Below, in pieces: positions 8,898 through 17,859 of a stretch of DNA of 61,720 nucleotides; the first letter of the stretch is position 1; each line of letters starts with the position of its first letter. The stretch comes from Bacteroidales bacterium. Its GTDB lineage: Bacteria > Bacteroidota > Bacteroidia > Bacteroidales > UBA10428. The notes under the pieces were generated by a model that made no database searches, was not told where the DNA came from, and saw only the letters and a list, made by a program, of their open reading frames with translations. The DNA lies in assembly GCA_016938235.1 (NCBI GenBank), contig JAFGVA010000177.1, forward strand, positions 1 to 61,720, in the 5' to 3' direction. The position numbers and the translations under genes were made by a program.

Positions 8898-9587
8898 ATG
8901 GTACGCATGTATATTCTTACTAAATGGCAGTTAAGGTTACTAATAAAATATAACATACTTTATGTAGCCTTAGTTATAGCCTTGTTTTATGTAACAGCAA
9001 TTATGTTTTTAAATAAGTTTAACATCGATAGGCTGGCAATATATACCATATTCTCTGATCCGAGTCAGCTGGGATTCATATTTATCGGTGCCATTATCTT
9101 ATTCGAAAAGTCGGAAAATACATTACCGGCACAGAATATTACACCTATGCTACCAATAGAATACCTGTGGGCTAAGGCTCTTGCGCTGATGATTCCTGCT
9201 CTGATATGCAGTCTTGGAATAGCTTTTGCTGCATGGCAATTTGCTTTTAATATTGGCTTATTGTTGCTTACAGTTTCTTTTGCTTCAATAATATTTACTT
9301 TTCTCGGTATTGCAGGCGTGGCTCATGTTAAAACATTTAACCAGTATATGCTTGTAATACCTTTATTTTTGGCTCCCACGGCATTACCCTTGCTGAACTT
9401 TTTTGAATTAACCGATTGGAAGTTGCTTTATGTAATTCCTACGCAATCTGTTCTGTCATTACTTTCTTACAGTATAGATGATTTGAAATTTTTACCTGTA
9501 TTGGCGCATATCTCCTACCTTTTAATATGGGTGTATATCAGCTATAAATTAGCTTTTCGGAGTTTTACAAAACATTTAATAAAATGA
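8898..9587 (+). CDS. ABC exporter permease subunit 1
   Basis: This 229-residue protein has about six hydrophobic segments (near residues 18-37, 52-67, 90-110, 115-140, 150-170 and 195-220) and no soluble domain. Its stop codon overlaps the ATG of the next permease (ATGA at 9584-9587), indicating translational coupling. The pair resembles the two small permeases of fluoroquinolone-type exporters such as Rv2686c/Rv2687c in size and layout. That substrate is only a guess. Confidence 0.78.
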   Translation: MVRMYILTKWQLRLLIKYNILYVALVIALFYVTAIMFLNKFNIDRLAIYTIFSDPSQLGFIFIGAIILFEKSENTLPAQNITPMLPIEYLWAKALALMIPALICSLGIAFAAWQFAFNIGLLLLTVSFASIIFTFLGIAGVAHVKTFNQYMLVIPLFLAPTALPLLNFFELTDWKLLYVIPTQSVLSLLSYSIDDLKFLPVLAHISYLLIWVYISYKLAFRSFTKHLIK

Positions 9588-10288
9588 GAACTTTAGTAAT
9601 TGTAAAAAGCGATATCAAAAATATTTTTCGCGATAAGTCCCTGGCTTTTGTAATTTTTGTACCCTTTATTTTTTTGGCTTTGTTGCGAATAGCACCTCCC
9701 GTATATGAGCAATATGCTCCGGTTATGGAGCTATACAGGGCACATATTTTATCGGTATTCTGTCTGATTTCAACGGCTCTGATGGGATTTGTACTATCCT
9801 TTATTCTTTTAGAGGAAAAAGACCAGAGTTTGTTTCCGGTATTTCAGGTTTTGCCACTTCCCATAGGCCGGCTTTTACTTTTAAGAACCCTGGTTATTAT
9901 GATTTATGGTTTTCTGGCTTCACTTTTATTAATTTTCGGAACAGGATTGGTGGACTTTGGCATTTCAAAATCAATATTACTGGCATTGTCGTGCAGCCTT
10001 ACAGGGCCATCGAGTACATTTATTATTACATCTTTTGCCAGGAATAAAATTGAAGGTGTAACATTCTTTAAACTTTTGAATACGGTTCTCATGCTACCTG
10101 TCACAGGTGTTTTTATTAAAAGTAAATTGGGCTTGTTGTTTGGTATTTTTCCTCACTATTGGATTTTCAGTTCATTTGTAAATCAAGGGTTTATCCCTAC
10201 AAACCTGGTAATTCTTATCTCATTAATAGCAAACAGTATATTGTTGTATTTATCCTATCTGTTATTTATTCGAAAGACCTATCAATAA
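9584..10288 (+). CDS. ABC exporter permease subunit 2
   Basis: The 234-residue protein opens with a cytoplasmic basic segment containing KSDIKNIFRDKSLAF, the coupling-helix pattern of ABC-2 type permeases, then about six transmembrane helices. It overlaps the previous gene by 4 bp and ends the TetR-ATPase-permease-permease operon. With subunit 1 it probably forms a heterodimeric channel. No clear terminator follows; the next gene has its own promoter-like box. Confidence 0.78.
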   Translation: MRTLVIVKSDIKNIFRDKSLAFVIFVPFIFLALLRIAPPVYEQYAPVMELYRAHILSVFCLISTALMGFVLSFILLEEKDQSLFPVFQVLPLPIGRLLLLRTLVIMIYGFLASLLLIFGTGLVDFGISKSILLALSCSLTGPSSTFIITSFARNKIEGVTFFKLLNTVLMLPVTGVFIKSKLGLLFGIFPHYWIFSSFVNQGFIPTNLVILISLIANSILLYLSYLLFIRKTYQ

Positions 10289-10365
10289 AGTTTTTCACAA
10301 AAAAAATAATTTGTCGATTAATGCATAAATCAATAAAAGCAATCGATAATTATACAACTCTTTTG

Positions 10366-10373
10366 TAACTTCG
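10366..10373 (+). promoter_or_regulatory. Bacteroidota -7 box TAACTTCG
   Basis: The octamer fits TAnnTTTG with one change and lies 32 bp before the ATG of the first STAS-like gene. The -33 TTTG element is not clear. This suggests that gene is transcribed separately from the ABC operon upstream. Confidence 0.4.
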
Positions 10374-10404
10374 TACGTATAAGACTTTTGTAATTCTCAG
10401 TTCT

Positions 10405-10839
10405 ATGGTTAGAGTTAATGATAATGAAGTTGTGAACTACAACTTTGAGCAATTTATTGATGAAGATAGCGCCCAGGCATTTTATTATCCCGAAATAAAA
10501 TTAATGCATTTTATTTGGAAGAACCGTTGCAGTAGTGAAGACTACAGACGATTGTTTACTCAAGCGCTTGATTTTGCTGAGAACAGCGATGCAACATTAT
10601 TCCTTTCAGATGTGCGGCTGCAGGGAATTATTGCACCGGATGATCGCAAATGGTTCGAGAGTGTTGCTATTCCCGGGGCTATTGAACGGGGTCTGACTAA
10701 AGCAGCTATTGTATCGGAGGGCAATGCCTTTAAGATGTATTATCTGAATTTATTGCTTAAAACATTCGTTAAAAAAGATATTCCGATGAAATTATTCAAG
10801 GATACTCAATCGGGAATTTCCTGGTTAACGGGAGGATAG
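10405..10839 (+). CDS. STAS/SpoIIAA-like protein, paralogue 1
   Basis: The 144-residue soluble protein has the alternating strand-helix pattern of SpoIIAA/STAS-like domains (YYPEIKLMHFIWKNR, then a helix, LFLSDVRLQGIIAPDDRKWF, and KMYYLNLLLKTF). It is about half identical to the next gene and equal in length, so the two arose by tandem duplication. Partner-binding or regulatory roles are usual for this fold; no partner is visible here. It sits between an exporter operon and a helicase gene, with its own promoter-like box. Confidence 0.65.
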   Translation: MVRVNDNEVVNYNFEQFIDEDSAQAFYYPEIKLMHFIWKNRCSSEDYRRLFTQALDFAENSDATLFLSDVRLQGIIAPDDRKWFESVAIPGAIERGLTKAAIVSEGNAFKMYYLNLLLKTFVKKDIPMKLFKDTQSGISWLTGG

Positions 10840-10908
10840 GTCATTTTTTTGATATTTGGTATTAGTCTCTTCTATGGGTAGTATAATCTGTTTTTTCATT
10901 TTGTTTTA

Positions 10909-10916
10909 TAACTTTA
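10909..10916 (+). promoter_or_regulatory. Bacteroidota -7 box TAACTTTA
   Basis: This octamer lies 29 bp before the ATG of the second STAS-like gene, at nearly the same spacing as the box before paralogue 1 (TAACTTCG). The promoter seems to have been duplicated with the gene. Confidence 0.4.
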
Positions 10917-10944
10917 GAAAGTACAACTGTTAGCTGTTTTAATT

Positions 10945-11379
10945 ATGGTTACAATTAATGAGAATGAAAGCTTAAACTATAAGGCAGAATTATTTATTGA
11001 AAACGAATTTGTAAAAGGGTATTATTATTCTGAAATTAAACTGATGCATCTGGTATGGCAAGAAAGAGCGGTTGGTGATGATTATCGGAAACCATTTCTT
11101 GCAGCCTATGATTTTTCAGAGCAAAAAGGAGGAAAATATTTCCTGTCGGATATTCGCAAGCAAGGTATTGTTGGTCCTGACGATCGTAAGTGGTTCGAAG
11201 AAGATGCATTGCCCAAGGCAATTGAACGAGGAATGATTAAAGCCGGAGTAGTGTTTGACGGGAATACCTTTAAAATGTATTATATAAATATGTTGCTTAA
11301 GCGATTTATGAATAAAGGCATTCCCATGAAGTTTTTTAAAGACACCTATAGTGCAATAAATTGGATATTAGAAAAATAA
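10945..11379 (+). CDS. STAS/SpoIIAA-like protein, paralogue 2
   Basis: The 144-residue sister of the preceding gene shares MV..N.NE..NY at its start, the central DxRxQGIxxPDDRKWFE block and the end FKMYYxNxLLKxFxxKxIPMKxFKDT. Differences are concentrated in residues 15-65. Conservation of the PDDRKWFE block in both copies points to the functional surface. It is followed after 58 bp by a DEAD-box helicase gene. Function is unknown. Confidence 0.65.
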   Translation: MVTINENESLNYKAELFIENEFVKGYYYSEIKLMHLVWQERAVGDDYRKPFLAAYDFSEQKGGKYFLSDIRKQGIVGPDDRKWFEEDALPKAIERGMIKAGVVFDGNTFKMYYINMLLKRFMNKGIPMKFFKDTYSAINWILEK

Positions 11380-11437
11380 AATTTTTACACTGGCAATTTT
11401 TTCTACTTTTACATCAAAATAAATCAACAAAAATATA

Positions 11438-12670
11438 TTGAATTTTACAGACTTTGGTTTTGAACCAACATTAATAGAAGGTATAGACGCCTTAGGGTTC
11501 GAAACTCCAACACCTATACAGGAACAAGCTATTCCAATCGTCTTAAAGGGTAATGATCTGATTGCTTCGGCTCAAACCGGAACAGGTAAAACCGCAGCTT
11601 TTTTATTGCCAATTATTCAGGGAATACTGAATAAATCAAACGAAGGCCATATAAAAGCCCTGGTTATTGTACCTACGCGCGAACTTGCCATGCAGATTGA
11701 TCAAATGATGCAGGGCATCTCTTATTTTACATCGGTTAGTTCAATAGCAGTTTATGGTGGTAGTGACGGGGCTCTGTTCTCCAGAGAAAAGCAGGCATTA
11801 TCTTCGGGAGTTGATATCGTTATCAGTACTCCCGGAAGACTCAAGTCGCATTTAACAATGGGTAATGTTAAGATCGATAAGCTGCAATATCTTGTACTGG
11901 ATGAAGCAGACAGAATGCTCGATATGGGTTTTTATGAAGATATTGTTAAAATTATTTCCTACTTACCTGATAAGCGACAAAACCTGCTGTTTTCTGCAAC
12001 AATGCCTCCAAAGATTCGCGATTTAGCGCGAAAAATTCTATATCATCCTTCCGAAATTAATATTGCTGTTTCAACACCGGCCGAGAAAATTAAACAGGAA
12101 GCATTTGTAGTTTATAATAAGCAGAAGAACGCCCTGGCAAAGCTTATTTTAAAAGAGAAGAATTTCAGGAGCATATTAATATTTTGTTCCACTAAACTGA
12201 GTGTTAAAGAACTAAACAGGGAATTGAAGCATGCAGGTTTTAATTCCGATGAGTTTCATTCCGATCTGGAGCAGTCACAAAGAGAAAAAATATTGCTGAA
12301 GTTTAAGAATCGTGAAATAAGCATGCTTGTTGCAACCGATATTATGTCGCGTGGAATAGACGTAGAAGATATTGATCTGGTTATAAATTATGATGTTCCC
12401 GGAGACGGAGAAGATTATATTCACCGCATAGGAAGAACTGCCCGTGCTGAATCAGAAGGTGAGGCTATAACATTTATTAATGAAAAAGAACAGGGTAAAT
12501 TTCAAAGTATAGAAAGACTTTTAGGAAAAGAAGTTTTAAAAGCCAAAGTACCTAAGATATTGGGTGAAGCTCCGGAATACATTATCCATGATTACAGGAA
12601 GAAAAAGGGGAATAATTATTACAACAAGAAAAAAAAGAGCCGGAATTTCTCGAAGAACAACAAAAAATAA
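11438..12670 (+). CDS. DEAD-box ATP-dependent RNA helicase
   Basis: This 410-residue RhlE/CsdA-like helicase unwinds RNA duplexes in ribosome assembly or mRNA turnover. The Q motif lies near residues 22-32, motif I AQTGTGKT at 45-52, motif Ia PTREL at 79-83, DEAD at 155-158, SAT at 186-188 and HRIGRTAR near 330. The tail is strongly basic (KKKKSRNFSKNNKK), as in RNA-tethering helicases. The start is TTG: the frame begins NFTDFGFEP exactly where the family begins, and the first in-frame ATG would delete motif I. Confidence 0.92.
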   Translation: MNFTDFGFEPTLIEGIDALGFETPTPIQEQAIPIVLKGNDLIASAQTGTGKTAAFLLPIIQGILNKSNEGHIKALVIVPTRELAMQIDQMMQGISYFTSVSSIAVYGGSDGALFSREKQALSSGVDIVISTPGRLKSHLTMGNVKIDKLQYLVLDEADRMLDMGFYEDIVKIISYLPDKRQNLLFSATMPPKIRDLARKILYHPSEINIAVSTPAEKIKQEAFVVYNKQKNALAKLILKEKNFRSILIFCSTKLSVKELNRELKHAGFNSDEFHSDLEQSQREKILLKFKNREISMLVATDIMSRGIDVEDIDLVINYDVPGDGEDYIHRIGRTARAESEGEAITFINEKEQGKFQSIERLLGKEVLKAKVPKILGEAPEYIIHDYRKKKGNNYYNKKKKSRNFSKNNKK

Positions 12671-12706
12671 AAGCCACCAACCCGAAGGTCAGTGGCTTCC
12701 CCTTTT
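12671..12706 (+). terminator. Terminator-like stem after the helicase gene
   Basis: aagccac (12671-12677) pairs with gtggctt (12692-12698), followed by ccccttttg. The T-run is weak. The convergent aldolase gene ends 25 bp further on, so the stem may serve both. Confidence 0.4.
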
Positions 12707-12730
12707 GCCATGAAATCAAAACAATGAAAA

Positions 12731-13678
12731 CTACAAGTCGTTTTTATCTGTCATTTGCTCGTAAAAAGCAACATAATTATCTTTTTTGTCTCCTGCCATC
12801 CACTTTAGTGCACTTCTCGGATGTTGATTAAGTGCCCCGGTAATCATGTAGGGCATAAAATAACCCCAGTCAATATCTTTTTGCATCGGTATTAAATGTT
12901 CCTGAATAACCTTTAAAATAGGTTTAATTTTAAATTTTGGATTTTTCAGAAACGAAAGCAATACTTCTGTCGGACAGTTACCGGCACCTCGTCCAATGCC
13001 AAGAAATGTGGAGTCAAGCATATTACATCCTTTAATAATACCTGTTATGGTATTTGAGAATGCAAGCTGCATATTATTGTGCATATGAACACCTAATGTT
13101 TTACCCGGCATAAATTTCTGGTATTTGTCAACCAGGTCTTCAATTTGCTCACAATACATACTTCCAAAACTATCTACAAGGTATATAGTGGGAACTCTCG
13201 ATTTTGAAAGATCTATCAGCGCCTCTTCCAGGTCTCTTTCAATTACTGTAGAAACAGCCATCAGGTTAATAGTTACCTCATACCCCTTATCTAAACAATG
13301 TTCTGCCAGCCATATTGCTTTATCTGTCTGATGAACATAAGCAGCAACGCGAATCATATCCAGAAGACTATCTTCTGCCGGCAGAATATCCTCAGGCTCA
13401 ATACGCCCAATGTCAGCCATCGCAGCTAACTTCAACGAGGTGTTATTGTCACCAACAATTCTTCTTAAGTCTTTTTCTTCGCAGAATTTCCATGCTCCTA
13501 CTTCATCTCTCGAAAACGCTTTTTCGCTGCTCTTATAGCCAATTTCCATGTAATCAACTCCCGAGGCAACACATGCATTGTAAACATCTTTTACAAAATC
13601 ATCAGTAAACTGCCAGTTATTCATAAGTCCACCATCACGAACAGTGCAGTCAAGTACTTTAATTTCTTTTCGGAACAT
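12731..13678 (-). CDS. HMGL-like aldolase / acyltransferase domain protein
   Basis: The 315-residue TIM-barrel protein carries the DRE-TIM signature: CTVRDGG at residues 11-17 with the general acid/base Arg14 and metal ligand Asp15, and HMHNN at 198-202. This places it with 4-hydroxy-2-oxovalerate aldolase, HMG-CoA lyase and isopropylmalate synthase relatives. It has no LeuA-type regulatory domain. No neighbouring pathway gene fixes the substrate. In Bacteroidota such genes also occur near nucleotide-sugar genes; here it is isolated, with its own strong promoter box. Confidence 0.78.
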   Translation of the reverse strand: MFRKEIKVLDCTVRDGGLMNNWQFTDDFVKDVYNACVASGVDYMEIGYKSSEKAFSRDEVGAWKFCEEKDLRRIVGDNNTSLKLAAMADIGRIEPEDILPAEDSLLDMIRVAAYVHQTDKAIWLAEHCLDKGYEVTINLMAVSTVIERDLEEALIDLSKSRVPTIYLVDSFGSMYCEQIEDLVDKYQKFMPGKTLGVHMHNNMQLAFSNTITGIIKGCNMLDSTFLGIGRGAGNCPTEVLLSFLKNPKFKIKPILKVIQEHLIPMQKDIDWGYFMPYMITGALNQHPRSALKWMAGDKKDNYVAFYEQMTDKNDL

Positions 13679-13712
13679 GCTTTGCTTTTTGTATAAAAAT
13701 AAAATTCGACTG

Positions 13713-13743
13713 CAAATATATAAAAAACCTGTTTAGATTCAAG
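13713..13743 (-). promoter_or_regulatory. Bacteroidota-type promoter for the aldolase gene
   Basis: On the minus strand a TTG (-33 element) is followed after 19 bp by TATATTTG (13713-13720), a full match to TAnnTTTG with correct spacing. The ATG is 35 bp downstream. This is the best complete promoter match I found in the window. Confidence 0.6.
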
Positions 13744-14040
13744 AAAAATTAGATAAACTGTCTGTTCTGTTCTTTTAATGTATGTCATGTGTTTAGAAAT
13801 GAGCTTACTAAAAAAAATTCAATATATTCTTTTCTTTTCACTTTTGATTTTCAATATTAGTAAGTAACTTAAATTCACATGTATAAATAGTTTTTGATAA
13901 AAAAACGGACAATTTTTTTCTATTTATATTATGAAATAAAAAAAAGTTATACATTTAGCGCAGGTAATTGAAAAGCTTGTGAGGCAAGCAACCTATTGGG
14001 GTTTAACTAATTCTGTAGTCACTTCAATTATTAAATTATC
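13721..14040. other. Intergenic region between divergent genes
   Basis: About 360 bp separate the aldolase gene and the small acidic-protein gene, which diverge. Besides the promoter boxes at 13713-13743 and 13950-13957, I see only very AT-rich DNA with no stems or open frames that look real. Confidence 0.5.
13950..13957 (+). promoter_or_regulatory. Bacteroidota -7 box TACATTTA
   Basis: The octamer, followed by G, matches TAnnTTTG at seven of eight positions. It lies 83 bp before the GTG start of the acidic-protein gene. The -33 element is unclear. Confidence 0.35.
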
Positions 14041-14337
14041 GTGGGAAAGAAGAAAATAATAAAAAAGTTTGAACAACTTTCGCCGGAGCTGTTAAAGTTG
14101 TTAAAGAATGAATATCCGGAAGGATTTGAAGAGAATCTTATTACGATTCCATTGCCTACAGGTGAGCTGGCTCTTGCCTTGCCATTTGAAACTGAAGACA
14201 CCTCGTATTTAATCAAGATGCCAAAAAAAGCAGTATCTGACAATGACGATGACGATGATAGCAGTGGTGGGGGAGATGATTTTGATCCGAATTTTGATGG
14301 ACTCGAAGCAGCAGAAGATGTTGCTGATGATGATTAA
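14041..14337 (+). CDS. Small conserved acidic protein, unknown function
   Basis: The 98-residue protein starts at a GTG. Residues 1-65 look like a folded domain (KFEQLSPELLKLLKNEYPEGF, then LPTGELALALPFETEDTSYLIKMPKKA). The last 30 are almost all Asp, Ser, Gly and Glu. A basic start and acidic tail suggest a DNA- or protein-binding mimic, but this is inference. It resembles hypothetical proteins I associate with Bacteroidota only. It is 26 bp upstream of the cyclase gene and may share a transcript with it. Confidence 0.65.
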   Translation: MGKKKIIKKFEQLSPELLKLLKNEYPEGFEENLITIPLPTGELALALPFETEDTSYLIKMPKKAVSDNDDDDDSSGGGDDFDPNFDGLEAAEDVADDD

Positions 14338-14363
14338 GCTTTTTGGCAAAAATCAAATAAGTT

Positions 14364-14990
14364 TTGCATAGATTTATTGATCTCAGTCACGAAATTAATT
14401 CTAAAATGCCCGTATACCCGGGCACAGAATCACCAATAATAGAGACTGTTTGTACCATCGACGAACATGGGTTTGTTGAAAGGAAACTTTCTATGTTTTC
14501 TCATGTTGGAACGCATCTTGATGTTCCGGCTCATTTGATAAAAGAGGCAAGATCGCTTAGCTCTTTTGACATAAGTAACTTCTGCGGAAAAGCTTTTAAA
14601 CAAGAGCTCTCCGATGATTTGACTCCTGAAATCATTCAAAACAAAATTGGCGATTTAGGAAAACCAGATTTTATTTTATTTACGAATGGCTGGCATAATT
14701 ACTGGCAATCCGAAAAGTATTTTTCTGATTTTCCGGTTCCTTCGGCCCGGATTTGTGAATTTTTAGCAGATCTTGGAGTAAAAGGTGTGGGGATTGATTC
14801 AATCTCAATCGACAGGGTTGAAAACACTAAACTTATTAATCATCACATTCTTCTGTCGAAGAATTGTATAATTATTGAAAATTTGACTAATATGAGCGCT
14901 TTGCCGGCTTCGATGTTCGATTTTTTTTGTTTCCCACTGAAAATCGAAAATGGCGATGGTTCGCCTGTCAGGGCAGTTGCCCTTATTTAA
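14364..14990 (+). CDS. Cyclase-family metal-dependent hydrolase (kynurenine formamidase-like)
   Basis: The 208-residue protein has the family motif HVGTHLDVPAH at residues 47-57, whose His and Asp residues bind the metal, and the opening FIDLSHEINSKMPVYPG. Family members hydrolyse formylkynurenine or related amides and esters. The start is TTG, placed where the family starts; no ATG lies near. It is followed after 11 bp by a methyltransferase gene. No tryptophan-catabolism genes are nearby, so the substrate is open. Confidence 0.82.
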   Translation: MHRFIDLSHEINSKMPVYPGTESPIIETVCTIDEHGFVERKLSMFSHVGTHLDVPAHLIKEARSLSSFDISNFCGKAFKQELSDDLTPEIIQNKIGDLGKPDFILFTNGWHNYWQSEKYFSDFPVPSARICEFLADLGVKGVGIDSISIDRVENTKLINHHILLSKNCIIIENLTNMSALPASMFDFFCFPLKIENGDGSPVRAVALI

Positions 14991-15001
14991 TTAAATAGAG
15001 T

Positions 15002-15718
15002 ATGAACCAGCGTACAGATCCTTTTGGTGCAGCAGTAAGCGATTATTATAAATTTAAATGGCGCCTTGCTAAAATTAAAGTTACAACAAGTGTTAGCGGC
15101 GATGAAACCATTAATCCGAAATACCTTTTTCGTTCCTACTCTAAAATGTCGGAAATTGAACAAAAAGCCTTAGATTTATGTGAAGGAAAAGTGCTTGATG
15201 TGGGAGCCTGCGCCGGTAGCCATTCAGAATACCTGCAAGCAAAAAATCTCGATGTTCTGGCGCTTGATATTTCGTCCGGATGTTGTGAGGTAATGAAGAA
15301 AAGGGGTATAAAGAAAGTATTGTGTAAAGACTATTTTCAGTTTTCGGGTCAGCGTTTCGATACCATCTTTTTTATGATGAACGGCATTGGTATTGCCGGT
15401 ACTCTTGAGGGCCTTAAAGATCTTCTTCGGCATACAAAAACCCTGCTGAATAAAAATGGACAGGTTTTGTTTGATTCGAGCGATATTGATTATTGCTATT
15501 ACGAGGACGATGGTAGTAAATGGGTTAACCTGAACAGTAATTATTACGGAGAGGTTAATTATAAGCTGTCGTATAAAAAGGTGAGGGGTAAAGCTTTCAG
15601 CTGGTTATTTGTTGATGAGACAACAATGGCTAAAATTGCTGAAGAGGAAGGTTTTAGCTTTGATAAACTTGCTGAAGGAAAGCATTATGATTATCTTGGA
15701 AGATTAAAACTATTATAA
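15002..15718 (+). CDS. Class I SAM-dependent methyltransferase
   Basis: This 238-residue enzyme has motif I VLDVGACAGSHS at residues 64-75 and the ribose-binding acidic Asp89 in LALDIS, followed by a hydrophobic motif at FDTIFFMMNGIG. The acceptor is unknown. It lies 11 bp after the cyclase gene and 13 bp before the next, so the three are probably co-transcribed. N-terminal residues 1-50 form an added helical cap. Confidence 0.85.
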   Translation: MNQRTDPFGAAVSDYYKFKWRLAKIKVTTSVSGDETINPKYLFRSYSKMSEIEQKALDLCEGKVLDVGACAGSHSEYLQAKNLDVLALDISSGCCEVMKKRGIKKVLCKDYFQFSGQRFDTIFFMMNGIGIAGTLEGLKDLLRHTKTLLNKNGQVLFDSSDIDYCYYEDDGSKWVNLNSNYYGEVNYKLSYKKVRGKAFSWLFVDETTMAKIAEEEGFSFDKLAEGKHYDYLGRLKLL

Positions 15719-15731
15719 TACTCCCCAAAAC

Positions 15732-17708
15732 ATGAAAAGAGTTCTTTTGATTCTAAGCCTTGTTATAGTTTTATTGATTGTAACAGGGATTTACTTTGTC
15801 AGAACTTCATCCGGTTTTCGTTCAATTTATTTTGTTCCCGAGAATTCCGGTTTAATAATTGAATCAAAAGATCCATTTGCTGCCTGGGATAAAATAATTC
15901 ATAGCAAAGCCTGGGAACACTACAGTAAAAATGAGTTTTTTAAAGAGATTGATGCCGAAATAAGTTCTTATGATTCTTTAGTTAATTCCAGCAAGATTTT
16001 ACTCAAACTTATTGGTAAGAAATCGGTAATGATGGCCCAGATACCCACCGGTAAAAACGAATACGATTTTGTTTATATTATTGATATTGGGAAACTTGCA
16101 GGTATAAAAAAACCGGAGAAGACCATACGAACAATCTTAGGTAAGAATTACGAGCTTACAACCCGTGAATATAAAAATTGGAAGATTATTGAATTGCTTG
16201 ATAAAGAATCCAGCGACTTCTATTTTCTGAGTTTTGCTAAAGGAAAACTTCTTTTTTCTTTCGATCCAAAAATGCTTGAAGCTTCTCTTTCTGCTTCAGA
16301 GAGTATGATTATCGGGCGGGACATTAAATTTCTTGATGTTAAATCGGAGGTTAGTCATAAGGGCTTGTTCAGCATATATATTCTGCACAATAATTTTTCG
16401 AAATTTGTAGCATCCCTTTCAGCCGAAGCAAAAGAAAACTATGAAATGTATGCAAAGGGTATAGCTTATAGCGGATTGTACTTCGATATGGATGCGGATG
16501 GTTTGTTGCGTTTTGAATCCTATTCCAGTTTTAGTGAGGAGATTACACCAAATTATCTGTCGGTTTTGCAGGACGGCGCAAGCAACATTGAATCAGCGAA
16601 TATAATTCCACAAAGAATAGCGTCGCTGGCAAAAATCAATTTTGATAAAGGGTTTGATTATTTTCAGAATTCAATGAAGATGATGGGCGAAGAGAATTAC
16701 CTTGAATATATGTCGAACCTTGCACAGATTCAAAAACGACTAAAAATTGATTTAGAGAAAAACCTTTTTTCCTGGATGGACAAGGAAATTGTTATGCTTC
16801 AGACTCAACCGTCAAATCTTGGCAGATCGAATGAATTTGCAGTTATATTACATGCTAAAGATTCGGCCAATGCTGTTGAAAATCTGGATTTCATGTGGAA
16901 GCAAATCAAAAAAAGCACTCCGATAAAAATAAAAACGGTTGATTACAAAGGCTTCAGGATAGATTATATTGCGTTTCCGGGCATATTGAAAATGCTTTTC
17001 GGCAAGGCAATCCGCAAAATTGAAAAACCATATTTCAGCATAATAAACAACAATGTAGTCATAAGCAATCACCCGCAAACTATCAAGAACATTGTTGATG
17101 ACTATACAAACAACGAAACCCTAGCTAACACAGAAAATTTTGAAAAATTTAACGCGCAGTTTACCAGAAATACGGCAGCACTTTTTTATTTTGAGCCACC
17201 AGTGCTATATCACAACTTAAGAGATTTTGTAACAACCGATACCTGGTTGTCGCTCCAAAAAAACAAAAAGTATATTACTTGTTTTTCGCAGGCAGAACTG
17301 CAAGTGAAAGAATCTGATGGCATGTTGAATATGGTTTTTCTTGCCCGGTACAAACCGGAATTGGAAGAATGGATTAAGCAGTTTTACAATACCAGCGAAA
17401 TAACATCACTTTTCAGTTATGTTGCTCCGGTGCCTGCAATTGAAGCTAAAGCTGAACTGGAAGAGAAAGACACAATTCCACAAATTATTATTTCTGATTT
17501 TGATGCAAAAAAACATGAAGAACACTACGAAAATGGGCAACTAAAATACCAGGTAGAACTGAACGACGGCATAAAACATGGCAATTTTAAAGCTTTTTAC
17601 GAAAATGGGGAGCTCAAAATAAGAGGGAGTTTCTCCGATGATGAACCAACTGGTAAATGGAAATATTATGATGAGCAGGGCAACCTGATTAAAACAGATA
17701 AGTACTGA
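15732..17708 (+). CDS. Membrane-anchored DUF3352-like protein with C-terminal MORN-type repeats
   Basis: The 658-residue protein has an N-terminal transmembrane anchor (residues 4-23) and a large periplasmic region rich in short beta strands, with a DUF3352-like pattern (an early VPENSGLIIE, and repeated 'xxxFDKG' and 'WLSLQ' segments). Residues about 600-658 hold three 'YENGxLKxxxxxxDGxxxGxxxxY' units of the MORN/toxin-immunity-like repeat. The combination is common in Bacteroidota and its function is unknown. It is the last gene of the cyclase-methyltransferase unit. Confidence 0.65.
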   Translation: MKRVLLILSLVIVLLIVTGIYFVRTSSGFRSIYFVPENSGLIIESKDPFAAWDKIIHSKAWEHYSKNEFFKEIDAEISSYDSLVNSSKILLKLIGKKSVMMAQIPTGKNEYDFVYIIDIGKLAGIKKPEKTIRTILGKNYELTTREYKNWKIIELLDKESSDFYFLSFAKGKLLFSFDPKMLEASLSASESMIIGRDIKFLDVKSEVSHKGLFSIYILHNNFSKFVASLSAEAKENYEMYAKGIAYSGLYFDMDADGLLRFESYSSFSEEITPNYLSVLQDGASNIESANIIPQRIASLAKINFDKGFDYFQNSMKMMGEENYLEYMSNLAQIQKRLKIDLEKNLFSWMDKEIVMLQTQPSNLGRSNEFAVILHAKDSANAVENLDFMWKQIKKSTPIKIKTVDYKGFRIDYIAFPGILKMLFGKAIRKIEKPYFSIINNNVVISNHPQTIKNIVDDYTNNETLANTENFEKFNAQFTRNTAALFYFEPPVLYHNLRDFVTTDTWLSLQKNKKYITCFSQAELQVKESDGMLNMVFLARYKPELEEWIKQFYNTSEITSLFSYVAPVPAIEAKAELEEKDTIPQIIISDFDAKKHEEHYENGQLKYQVELNDGIKHGNFKAFYENGELKIRGSFSDDEPTGKWKYYDEQGNLIKTDKY

Positions 17709-17822
17709 GGCATGCCTTATTTATCATAAAAAAATACCACCAAAGCATATAGTTTTGAAAATTATTTTTGGTTATTCAAGGACTTGAAAAGATTTAATGA
17801 ACACCTTTTTAAACTAAAAGAG

Positions 17823-17830
17823 TAAGTTTG
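17823..17830 (+). promoter_or_regulatory. Bacteroidota -7 box TAAGTTTG
   Basis: An exact TAnnTTTG match lies 30 bp before the ATG of the chorismatase-like gene, in the 150-bp gap after the DUF3352-like gene. The -33 TTTG is not evident at standard spacing. Confidence 0.45.
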
Positions 17831-17859
17831 CGTTTTAGTTGTGAATTTGAATTTCAATT

